NCBI RefSeq assembly: GCF_003660455.1 | Contig: NZ_QZVR01000001.1 | Coordinates: 248,001 to 312,000, forward strand | DNA: 64,000 nt | Direction: 5' to 3' | Origin: Nocardioides ferulae | GTDB taxonomy: Bacteria; Actinomycetota; Actinomycetes; Propionibacteriales; Nocardioidaceae | Shown here: positions 53,779 to 64,000 of the stretch, in pieces | Layout of the letters: every line of letters begins with the position of its first letter | Numbering within the stretch: position 1 is the stretch's first letter | Position numbers and translations under genes: made by a program | Notes under the pieces: model-generated | What the model was told of the DNA's origin: nothing | Databases searched by the model: none | What the model saw: only the letters and a program-made list of their open reading frames with translations

Positions 53779-54506
53779 AGTGCTCCGATCCGCGGCAGCG
53801 AGCCGCTGTCGATGGTCAGCCCGGCGCCCTCGCCGCGGCCGGTGAGCCACCAGGCGAGGTCGGCCACCGGGCCGGAGACGGTGGGCGGGGCGGGGGTGGT
53901 GTCGGGGGCGCTTTCGGCGGAGCCGCGGCCGGTCTCCCAGGTCGCTCCCGCGTCGGTCGCCCGCAGCCGGAGCGGCACCTCGACTCGGCGGGCCAGGGCC
54001 CCCACGAGGTGGTGGCTGAACTCGGCGGGCCAGTCGTTGTGGTGGTAGCCCAGGCCGAGGTCGGCGTGGTGGATCTCCACCTCGCGCAGACGCATCTCGA
54101 GCACCCGGGCGATGCGGTAGCGAGGACCGCCGGGGGTCCGCTCGAACGAGCCCTCCCACGAGTCCGGAGGCATGGCGGCGACGGCGTCGGCGAAGAGCGT
54201 CGTCGCGCCCAGCAGGCGGGTGCGGATCTCGCCGGGCTCCGCGGTGGCGAGATCGGCGATGTCGGCGTCGCGCTGCTCCTGCGAGGCGTACATGGGCGTC
54301 GGGTCGTCTCCGACCACGCCGCGCAGCACGCCAGCCAGTGCCTCGGCGTTGAGCGCCACGTGGGCGACGACGTGGGCGCGGGTCCAGCCGGGCAACAGGC
54401 TCGGGCCCGGCCAGGCCTGGTCCGGCATCGAGTCGACGCGGCGCAGCAGCCGCTGCGAGGCGTCGGGGAGCAGGGCGACCGCGGCCGGGTCGGGCAGGGA
54501 GGGCAT
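53775..54506 (-). CDS. Maleylpyruvate isomerase-family mycothiol-dependent enzyme
   Basis: A 243-residue DinB/MDMPI-fold protein. The metal/thiol motif LLPGWTRAHVVAHVALNAEAL carries a conserved His, with EIHHADLGLGY as second metal block. Such proteins include mycothiol-dependent maleylpyruvate isomerase and mycothiol S-transferases. It overlaps the glyoxalase II-like gene, consistent with thiol-dependent detoxification. Substrate unknown. ATG 54506 chosen; longer open frame upstream has no support. Confidence 0.82.
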   Translation of the reverse strand: MPSLPDPAAVALLPDASQRLLRRVDSMPDQAWPGPSLLPGWTRAHVVAHVALNAEALAGVLRGVVGDDPTPMYASQEQRDADIADLATAEPGEIRTRLLGATTLFADAVAAMPPDSWEGSFERTPGGPRYRIARVLEMRLREVEIHHADLGLGYHHNDWPAEFSHHLVGALARRVEVPLRLRATDAGATWETGRGSAESAPDTTPAPPTVSGPVADLAWWLTGRGEGAGLTIDSGSLPRIGAL

Positions 54507-54661
54507 GCCCACATCGTGGCGGGTCCTCGCCGTGACGCAAAGCACCACCCCGAGGAGGAGCCGGCCGGAACAGGCCGACGGGCGACCCGGTTGGGAGTGT
54601 CGGTGGCTCGTGAGATCGTGCACAGGACGGTGCGGCGGCTTGCATCCGCCACGTACCATCA

Positions 54662-54675
54662 CGAACGTTTGTTCG
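54662..54675. promoter_or_regulatory. LexA (SOS) box upstream of uvrA
   Basis: CGAAC-GTTT-GTTCG, a perfect 5-bp palindrome matching the actinobacterial SOS box TCGAACnnnnGTTCGA apart from the first T. It lies 40 bp before the uvrA start. Confidence 0.82.
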
Positions 54676-54715
54676 AATCCATCTGCACACCTGCAAGGGA
54701 CAGCCGAGGACACCA

Positions 54716-57664
<2,949 letters not shown>

Positions 57665-57841
57665 TCGGTGTGGGGTCAGGACGAGCCAACCTCCGGTGAG
57701 TTCTCAAGCGTTCCTCAGGTTGCGCGGGTTCCGGGCGCGACCTTCGCTCACTAGTGTGATCTTCAACCAGTTCCGGCCCGCGCGACTCGGCTGCGCTCGA
57801 CCGAACCGCCGATGTGGGCTCCCAGTGAGAGGACCACGATC

Positions 57842-58339
57842 GTGACCCAGCACTCCCTACCGCGAGGCCTCGCCCGCCGGCACGCCCTCACCGGCGCCGC
57901 CACCGTCGCCATCGGCCTGCCGCTCCTGGCGGCCTGCGGTGGCGACGACGGTGGGGACGCCGGCGGAGGCGCCGCGGCCGATGACCCGGCCGCCGACTCC
58001 ACGAGCCCCGCCCCCAGCGACGACCCGGGCTCCGGCGGGTCCGGTGCGGGGGGCGGCGGTCTCGTCGCGGCGTCCGAGGTCGCCGTCGGCAGCGGCGTCG
58101 TGCTGGCCGCCGAGCAGCTCGTGGTCACCCAGCCCAGTGAGGGCGAGTTCAAGGCGTTCTCCGCGATCTGCACCCACCAGGGGTGCCCGGTCGAGGACGT
58201 CGTCGACGGGCAGATCCACTGCCCCTGCCACCAGTCGATGTTCTCGATCGAGGACGGCTCGCCCCAGAGCGGCCCGGCCACGGCCCCGCTGGACGAGGTG
58301 CCGATCACGGTCGAGGGCGGCCGGATCAACCTCGCCTGA
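57842..58339 (+). CDS. Tat-dependent Rieske 2Fe-2S lipoprotein
   Basis: A 165-residue protein. A twin-arginine stretch (LARRHALTGAAT) precedes a hydrophobic core ending in lipobox LLAAC, then an Asp/Gly/Pro linker of about 45 residues, and a small Rieske domain with CTHQGCPV and CPCHQSMFS, which supply two Cys and two His. GTG 57842 is used because GAGAGGA precedes it; ATG 57812 would add 10 residues. It would be anchored outside the membrane. No cytochrome partner lies nearby; it sits between uvrA and uvrC. Confidence 0.85.
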   Translation: MTQHSLPRGLARRHALTGAATVAIGLPLLAACGGDDGGDAGGGAAADDPAADSTSPAPSDDPGSGGSGAGGGGLVAASEVAVGSGVVLAAEQLVVTQPSEGEFKAFSAICTHQGCPVEDVVDGQIHCPCHQSMFSIEDGSPQSGPATAPLDEVPITVEGGRINLA

Positions 58340-58380
58340 CGCCGGCGCACGTCGGCCCGGGCGGCGTCGGTGCCGGACCG

Positions 58381-58386
58381 TAGGGT
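58381..58386 (+). promoter_or_regulatory. Leaderless -10 box of uvrC
   Basis: TAGGGT, 6-base spacer, GTG at 58393, heading the uvrC-rapZ-yvcK operon. Confidence 0.55.
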
Positions 58387-58392
58387 TGGTCC

Positions 58393-60462
58393 GTGCCTCC
58401 CGCTCGCCCCACCCGCTCCGCTCGAGGCCCGCTGTCCTACCGTCCCGAGCCGGGCTCGATCCCCACGCAGCCCGGTGTCTACCGCTTTCGCGACCCCCGC
58501 GGACGGGTGATCTACGTCGGCAAGGCCAAGAACCTGCGGGCCCGGCTCTCGTCCTACTTCCAAGACATCGCCAACCTGCACCCCCGCACGGCCACGATGG
58601 TGACCACGGCCGCCAGCGTCGAGTGGACCGTCGTCGGCACCGAGGTCGAGGCGCTCCAGCTGGAGTACTCCTGGATCAAGGAGTTCGACCCCCGGTTCAA
58701 CGTCAAGTACCGCGACGACAAGTCCTACCCCTGGCTCGCGGTCACGGTCGGCGAGGAGTTCCCGCGGGTGATGGTGGGCCGGGGCGCGAAGAAGAAGGGC
58801 ACCCGCTACTTCGGCCCCTACAGCCACGCCTGGGCCATCCGCGAGACCGTCGACATCCTGCTGCGGGTGTTCCCGATGCGCTCGTGCAGCAACGGCGTGT
58901 TCAAGCGCTCCGCCCAGGTGGGGCGGCCCTGCCTGCTGGGCTACATCGACAAGTGCTCCGCCCCCTGTGTGGGCGAGGTGAGCGCCGAGGAGCACCGACG
59001 CATCGTCGACGACTTCTGCGAGTTCATGGCCGGCCGCACCGGCCCGTTCGTCAAGCGGGTGCAGCAGGAGATGTACGCCGCGTCCGAGGCCATGGAGTTC
59101 GAGCGCGCGGCCCGGCTGCGCGACGACCTGGGCGCGTTGAACCGGGCGCTGGAGAAGCAGGCGGTGGTGCTGGGCGACGGCGCCGACGCCGACGTGATCG
59201 CCCTCGCCGAGGACCCCCTCGAGGTGGCGGTCCAGATCTTCTACGTCCGCGGCGGGCGGGTGCGCGGCCAACGGGGCTGGGTCGCCGATCGGGTCGAGGA
59301 GGGCGAGACCCCCGAGCTCGTCGAGGACTTCCTCCTCCAGCTCTACGCCGGCGCCGCCGACGAGACCGGCGACGCGATCCCGCGCGAGATCCTGGTCCCC
59401 GCCCTGCCGCCCGACGTCGAGACCTTCGAGCAGCTGCTCGGCGACCTCCGCGGTGCCAAGGTCCGCATCCGGGTGCCTCAGCGAGGCGACAAGCGGTCGC
59501 TGCAGGAGACCGTGGCCCGCAACGCGCTCCAGTCACTGGCGCTGCACAAGACCAAGCGCGCCAGCGACCTCACCACCCGCAACCAGGCGCTCGCGGAGAT
59601 CCAGGAGGCACTCGAACTCGACGAGGTGCCGCTGCGCATCGAGTGCTACGACGTCTCGAACCTCCAGGGCACCGAGGTGGTGGCCTCGATGGTGGTCTTC
59701 GAAGACGGCCTCGCTCGCAAGAGCGAGTACCGCCGGTTCGTCATCCGCGGCGTCGAGGGCCAGAACGACGTGGCCTCGATGCACGAGGTGATCACCCGGC
59801 GGTTCCGCCGGCTCCTCGACGAGCAGGCGCGCACCGGGCAGCCCGACGGCACGCCCGGCGACCCCGACGGCGTGGACGGCGTCGGCGGTGAGGGCAGCGG
59901 GCCGATGCTGGTCGACCCCGAGACCGGCCGGCCCCGCAAGTTCGCCTACGCCCCGGGCCTGGTGGTCGTCGACGGGGGACCGCCGCAGGTCGCGGCCGCA
60001 CAACGGGCCCTCGACGAGCTGGGCATCGACGACATCCCCGTGTGCGGGCTGGCCAAACGCCTTGAGGAGGTGTGGCTCTCGCCGGCCACCGGCCGGGCGG
60101 AGGACCCCGTCATCCTTCCCCGCTCCTCCGAGGGCCTCTACCTCCTGCAGCGGGTCCGCGACGAGGCCCACCGGTTCGCGATCACCCACCACCGCTCCCG
60201 CCGGTCCAAGTCGATGGTCGAGAGCGTGCTCGACGACGTGCCGGGGCTGGGGGAGGTGCGGCGCAAGACCCTGCTCAAGCACTTCGGGTCGCTGAAGAAG
60301 CTGCGCGCCGCCACCGTCGAGGAGATCGCCACCCTGCCCGGCATTGGTGCCCGCACCGCCGCCGCGATCAGGGACGCGGTGGCGGCCCCTGCCGCCGACG
60401 GCGAGACTGGTCCCACCATCACCGCGGTCAACACCGCGACCGGAGAGATCGAGGAAGCCTGA
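58393..60462 (+). CDS. uvrC: UvrC, excinuclease ABC subunit C
   Basis: A 689-residue dual nuclease of nucleotide excision repair. GIY-YIG domain at the N-terminus ([31 protein letters not shown]), UVR motif [11 protein letters not shown], an RNase H-like domain with [25 protein letters not shown] and [10 protein letters not shown], and C-terminal helix-hairpin-helix [16 protein letters not shown]. Slightly longer than usual because of a Gly/Asp-rich insert near residue 490. GTG start. Stop overlaps the rapZ ATG (TGATG). Confidence 0.96.
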   Translation: MPPARPTRSARGPLSYRPEPGSIPTQPGVYRFRDPRGRVIYVGKAKNLRARLSSYFQDIANLHPRTATMVTTAASVEWTVVGTEVEALQLEYSWIKEFDPRFNVKYRDDKSYPWLAVTVGEEFPRVMVGRGAKKKGTRYFGPYSHAWAIRETVDILLRVFPMRSCSNGVFKRSAQVGRPCLLGYIDKCSAPCVGEVSAEEHRRIVDDFCEFMAGRTGPFVKRVQQEMYAASEAMEFERAARLRDDLGALNRALEKQAVVLGDGADADVIALAEDPLEVAVQIFYVRGGRVRGQRGWVADRVEEGETPELVEDFLLQLYAGAADETGDAIPREILVPALPPDVETFEQLLGDLRGAKVRIRVPQRGDKRSLQETVARNALQSLALHKTKRASDLTTRNQALAEIQEALELDEVPLRIECYDVSNLQGTEVVASMVVFEDGLARKSEYRRFVIRGVEGQNDVASMHEVITRRFRRLLDEQARTGQPDGTPGDPDGVDGVGGEGSGPMLVDPETGRPRKFAYAPGLVVVDGGPPQVAAAQRALDELGIDDIPVCGLAKRLEEVWLSPATGRAEDPVILPRSSEGLYLLQRVRDEAHRFAITHHRSRRSKSMVESVLDDVPGLGEVRRKTLLKHFGSLKKLRAATVEEIATLPGIGARTAAAIRDAVAAPAADGETGPTITAVNTATGEIEEA

Positions 60463-61349
60463 TGACCGCTGTGCCCCCGACCAGCCACCCCGCCACCGGC
60501 GAGCTTGTGGTGGTGACCGGCATGACCGGTGCCGGGCGCAGCACCGCGGCCAAGGAGCTGGAGGACCTCGGCTTCTACGTCGTCGACAACCTGCCGCCGA
60601 GCCTGCTGCGCGACGTGGTGCGGCTGGTCGACGAGAGCAAGGGCATGGGCCAGCCCATCGCCGTCGTCGTGGACGTCAGGTCCGGCTCCTTCTTCGGGTC
60701 GCTCCAGGCCAACCTGGCCCAGGGCGCCACCGGCCGCCGCGCGACCCTGGTCTTCCTCGACGCCACCGACGAGATCCTGGTCCGGCGCCAGGAGGCCGCG
60801 CGCCGGCCGCACCCGCTGCAGGGGGCCGGGCGGCTCCTCGACGGGCTCCAGCGCGAGCGAGAGGTGCTCGGCGACCTGCGCAGCGAGGCCGACCTGGTCA
60901 TCGACACCAGCAGCCTCAACGTGCACCAGCTCACCGCCCGGATCCGCGAGGCCTTCGGCAGCCCCGACGCCTCGCGGCTGAAGGTCACCGTGGTCAGCTT
61001 CGGCTTCAAGTACGGCATCCCGGTCGACGCCGACTTCATGGCCGACATGCGCTTCCTGCCCAACCCGCACTGGATCCCCGAGCTGCGCCCGATGACCGGG
61101 CGCGACAGCGGCGTGGCCGACTTCGTCCGCGGCCAGCCCGGCGCGACCGAGTTCCTCGACGGCTATGTGCCGGTGCTGGCCGGCGTGGCCGAGGGCTACC
61201 TGCGCGAGGGCAAGCGGTTCATGCGCATCGCGGTCGGCTGCACGGGCGGCAAGCACCGCAGCGTGGCGATGGCCGAGGAGATCTGCCGCCGGATGTCCGA
61301 CCACGGCTACGACGCGCGCACGGTCCACCGCGACCTGGGTCGCGAGTGA
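60462..61349 (+). CDS. rapZ: RapZ-family nucleotide-binding protein
   Basis: A 295-residue protein of the RapZ (YvcJ) family. The P-loop GMTGAGRSTAAK has Arg where the canonical lysine would stand, as in actinobacterial members. C-terminal domain blocks SFGFKYGIP, DMRFLPNPHW and GCTGGKHRSVAMAE are conserved. In Gram-negatives it regulates GlmZ RNA; in actinobacteria its role is unclear. Part of the conserved uvrC-rapZ-yvcK-whiA order. Confidence 0.95.
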   Translation: MTAVPPTSHPATGELVVVTGMTGAGRSTAAKELEDLGFYVVDNLPPSLLRDVVRLVDESKGMGQPIAVVVDVRSGSFFGSLQANLAQGATGRRATLVFLDATDEILVRRQEAARRPHPLQGAGRLLDGLQREREVLGDLRSEADLVIDTSSLNVHQLTARIREAFGSPDASRLKVTVVSFGFKYGIPVDADFMADMRFLPNPHWIPELRPMTGRDSGVADFVRGQPGATEFLDGYVPVLAGVAEGYLREGKRFMRIAVGCTGGKHRSVAMAEEICRRMSDHGYDARTVHRDLGRE

Positions 61350-62338
61350 GCATGCCGCCGGGTGGCCCTGCGCCGGGTCGGGCCCAGGCCGCGGTGGCGC
61401 TGGGCGGCGGCCACGGGCTGCACGCCTCGCTGCGGGCGCTGCGGCTGTTGGTCGACGACCTCACCGTGGACGAGCTCACCGCGATCGTCACCGTGGCCGA
61501 CAACGGCGGCTCCTCTGGCCGCCTGCGTGGCGAGTTCGGCGTACTCCCTCCCGGTGACCTGCGGATGGCACTGGCGGCACTGTGCGGTGTCGACGCGTGG
61601 GGCGAGACCTGGTCGCGGGTCCTCCAGCACCGGTTCGCCGGCCAGGGCGAGATGCGCGACCACGTCGTCGGCAACCTGCTCATCGTCGCCCTGTGGGAGC
61701 AGTTGGGTGACCACGTCGACGCTCTCGACTGGGTCGGACGCCTGCTGGGCGCCTCCGGGCGGGTGCTGCCGATGGCGCTGACCCCGATGGACATCACCGC
61801 CGAGGTCCGCGGGCTGGTCGCCGCCGACGCCGACGCGCTGACCACGGTCCGCGGTCAGGTCGAGGTGGCCACCACCGACGGGGTGATCACCGCGGTGCAT
61901 CTCGACCCTCCCGACCCGGCCGTCGCGCCCGAGGCGCTGGCCGCCGTCGCGGCCGCCGACTGGGTGTTCCTGGGGCCGGGGTCCTGGTTCACCTCGGTCA
62001 TCCCGCACCTGCTGGTGCCGGCGCTGCGCGAGGCCCTGGTGCGGACCGAGGGCCGGGTGGCGGTGGTGATGAACCTGGCCGAGCAGGCCGGCGAGACCGG
62101 TGGCTTCAGCCCGGCCGACCATCTCGCGGTGCTCGCCGAGCACGCACCCGACCTGGAGGTCGACACGGTGTTGGTCGACGCCGGCTGCCCCGCCGACGAG
62201 CTCGCCGACCTCGACTACGTCGCCAAGGCGGTCGGAGCCCGGGTGATGGTCGCCGACGTGCGCGACGCGGACGGCTCGCCCCGCCACGACCCGGCGAAGC
62301 TGGCCGCGGCGTACTCCGAGATCATGGGCGGGCAGTGA
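61346..62338 (+). CDS. yvcK: YvcK/CofD-like gluconeogenesis factor
   Basis: About 330 residues. ALGGGHGLHASLRALR, VTVADNGGSSGRLRGEF, PPGDLRMALAAL and DHVVGNLLIVALWE are the family blocks. Family proteins bind UDP-sugars and support cell envelope synthesis on gluconeogenic carbon. The GTG at 61346 overlaps the rapZ stop by 4 bp; ATG 61352 is an alternative two codons in. Followed by whiA after 74 bp. Confidence 0.94.
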   Translation: MSMPPGGPAPGRAQAAVALGGGHGLHASLRALRLLVDDLTVDELTAIVTVADNGGSSGRLRGEFGVLPPGDLRMALAALCGVDAWGETWSRVLQHRFAGQGEMRDHVVGNLLIVALWEQLGDHVDALDWVGRLLGASGRVLPMALTPMDITAEVRGLVAADADALTTVRGQVEVATTDGVITAVHLDPPDPAVAPEALAAVAAADWVFLGPGSWFTSVIPHLLVPALREALVRTEGRVAVVMNLAEQAGETGGFSPADHLAVLAEHAPDLEVDTVLVDAGCPADELADLDYVAKAVGARVMVADVRDADGSPRHDPAKLAAAYSEIMGGQ

Positions 62339-62412
62339 GCGGCCGCAGCCCCGATGGCGTCGGCTCCCGAGGGCCCTCCTGGCGCGATTGACTCGCGTGC
62401 GAGGATTCCCGC

Positions 62413-63399
62413 ATGGCGATGACGGCACAGGTGAAGGCGGAGCTCGCCAGCACCCAGATCACCAAGACCTGCTGCCGCAAGGCCGAGGTGGCGTCGATGC
62501 TGCGGTTCGCCGGCGGGCTGCACCTGGTCGGCGGTCGGGTCGTGGTCGAGGCCGAGCTCGACACCGGCGCTGCGGCCCGGCGTCTGCGCAAGGACATCGC
62601 CGAGGTCTACGGCCACCAGTCCGACGTGGTGATGGTGCAGGGCAACGGCATCCGCAAGGGCAGCCGCTACCTGGTCCGCATCGCCCGCGACGGCGAGGCA
62701 CTGGCCCGCCAGACCGGCCTGCTCGACCAGCGAGGCCGGCCGGTCCGGGGCCTGCCGCCCGCGGTCGTCACCGGTGGTGGCTGCGACGCCGTCGCGGCCT
62801 GGCGCGGCGCCTTCCTGGCCCACGGGTCGCTCACCGAGCCCGGGCGTTCGTCCTCGCTCGAGGTCACCTGCCCCGGACCGGAGGCCGCCCTGGCGCTGGT
62901 CGGGGTCGCCCGCCGGCTCGGCATCGCCTCCAAGGCGCGCGAGGTGCGCGGCGTCGACCGGGTCGTGATCCGCGACGGCGACGCCATCGGCCAGCTGCTC
63001 ACGCGGCTCGGCGCCCACGAGTCGCTGATGGCCTGGGAGGAGCGGCGGATGCGTCGCGAGGTGCGCGCCACCGCCAACCGGCTGGCCAACTTCGACGACG
63101 CGAACCTGCGCCGCTCGGCGCGGGCCGCCGTCGCGGCCGGTGCGCGCGTCGACCGGGCCATGGAGATCCTCGGCGACGAGGTGCCCGACCATCTGCGCAT
63201 GGCCGGGCAGCTCCGGCTCGAGCACAAGCAGGCCTCACTGGAGGAGCTCGGCCAGCTCCACGAGCCGGTGCTCACCAAGGACGCCATCGCCGGCCGCATC
63301 CGGCGCCTGCTGGCGATGGCCGACAAGCGGGCCGAGGAGCTCGGCATCCCCGACACCGAGGCCTCGCTGACCGCGGAGATGCTCGCCGACGAGGCGTAG
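62413..63399 (+). CDS. whiA: WhiA, sporulation/cell-division transcription regulator
   Basis: A 328-residue WhiA: N-terminal LAGLIDADG-like domain ([34 protein letters not shown]) and C-terminal helix-turn-helix with RANAN-type region [19 protein letters not shown] and [28 protein letters not shown] block. The gene is universal in Gram-positives and required for sporulation septation in Streptomyces. Position after yvcK is conserved. Confidence 0.95.
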   Translation: MAMTAQVKAELASTQITKTCCRKAEVASMLRFAGGLHLVGGRVVVEAELDTGAAARRLRKDIAEVYGHQSDVVMVQGNGIRKGSRYLVRIARDGEALARQTGLLDQRGRPVRGLPPAVVTGGGCDAVAAWRGAFLAHGSLTEPGRSSSLEVTCPGPEAALALVGVARRLGIASKAREVRGVDRVVIRDGDAIGQLLTRLGAHESLMAWEERRMRREVRATANRLANFDDANLRRSARAAVAAGARVDRAMEILGDEVPDHLRMAGQLRLEHKQASLEELGQLHEPVLTKDAIAGRIRRLLAMADKRAEELGIPDTEASLTAEMLADEA

Positions 63400-63440
63400 G
63401 CAGCGCAGCCCCCCCGCGGGCGGCTCCGCGTGGCGGCACT

Positions 63441-63462
63441 AGGTCCCCTCTGTGCGGGACCT
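63441..63462 (+). terminator. Possible whiA terminator
   Basis: AGGTCCC (63441-63447) and GGGACCT (63456-63462) form a perfect 7-bp stem with an 8-base loop, 42 bp after the whiA stop. No U-tract. Confidence 0.5.
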
Positions 63463-63497
63463 CCGACCCCTACTGCCCGGTATCGCTCCCGGCGAGG

Positions 63498-63525
63498 TTG
63501 GGTGCGGGCGCAGGACCGATAGGGT
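63498..63525 (+). promoter_or_regulatory. Promoter of gap
   Basis: TTGGGT (63498-63503), 16-bp spacer, TAGGGT (63520-63525). Transcription from here would give a 5' leader of about 70 bases before the gap GTG at 63604, which has AGGAG upstream. Unlike most genes in the window this one has a leader and a ribosome site. Confidence 0.5.
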
Positions 63526-63534
63526 CGACGGTGA

Positions 63535-64000
<466 letters not shown>

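Overview
The window is about 70% GC with tightly packed genes, many GTG/TTG starts, 1-4 bp stop/start overlaps and many apparently leaderless promoters. Gene content (WhiA, mycothiol-type enzymes, an F420-type LLM oxidoreductase, LexA-type SOS box, KstR/KstR2 operators) points to a Gram-positive actinobacterium, probably Nocardioidaceae-like. The genus is an inference from style and content, not a database result.

Most of 0-52 kb is a steroid/sterol catabolic region whose gene order closely follows the M. tuberculosis Rv3504-Rv3570 locus. The left edge holds the tail of an hsa operon (hsaC partial, hsaB) for ring A/B cleavage. After a non-steroid island (GrpB-like protein, AbiEi-like protein, spore photoproduct lyase-like radical SAM enzyme, two ABC ATPase/permease pairs, lipoprotein; 1.5-8.6 kb) comes the ring C/D (HIP) module at 8.6-25.7 kb. 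It comprises fadE33-fadE32-fadE31-fadD3 divergent from fadE30-ipdF-kstR2-fadA6, then ipdC-ipdB-ipdA-echA20 divergent from two SDR genes. A perfect KstR2-type operator lies between fadD3 and fadE30.

A three-gene WXG100-like cassette (25.8-27.8 kb) separates this from the side-chain module. That module has fadA5 divergent from two tandem CYP125-type P450s; then, after map, a clpP pair with a PopR-type regulator and a GNAT gene, an ltp3-ltp4-DUF35 operon divergent from an LLM oxidoreductase; fadD8-like, echA19/fadD19, an NMO-family gene, fadE27-fadE26, and kshA-small Cys protein-kshB. KstR-type operators (AACnnGTT core) sit in front of the side-chain and ksh transcription units. Together these genes would activate the sterol side chain (CYP125, FadD19), shorten it (FadE26/27, EchA19, FadA5, Ltp3/Ltp4), hydroxylate C9 (KshAB), open rings A/B (HsaBC, rest outside the window) and degrade the HIP remnant.

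The right end (53-64 kb) is mainly housekeeping: a metallo-beta-lactamase-fold hydrolase, a DinB/MPI-fold protein, LexA-controlled uvrA, a Tat Rieske lipoprotein, uvrC-rapZ-yvcK-whiA, and the start of gap.

Notable non-coding structure: four copies of an exactly 57-bp palindromic intergenic element in the first 4.6 kb; tandem PopR operators; KstR/KstR2 operators overlapping leaderless -10 boxes; an 84-bp imperfect hairpin at 41.3 kb; and a 17-bp tandem repeat at 48.0 kb. No tRNA, rRNA, CRISPR array or insertion sequence was recognised, and no stretch over 300 bases lacks a gene.
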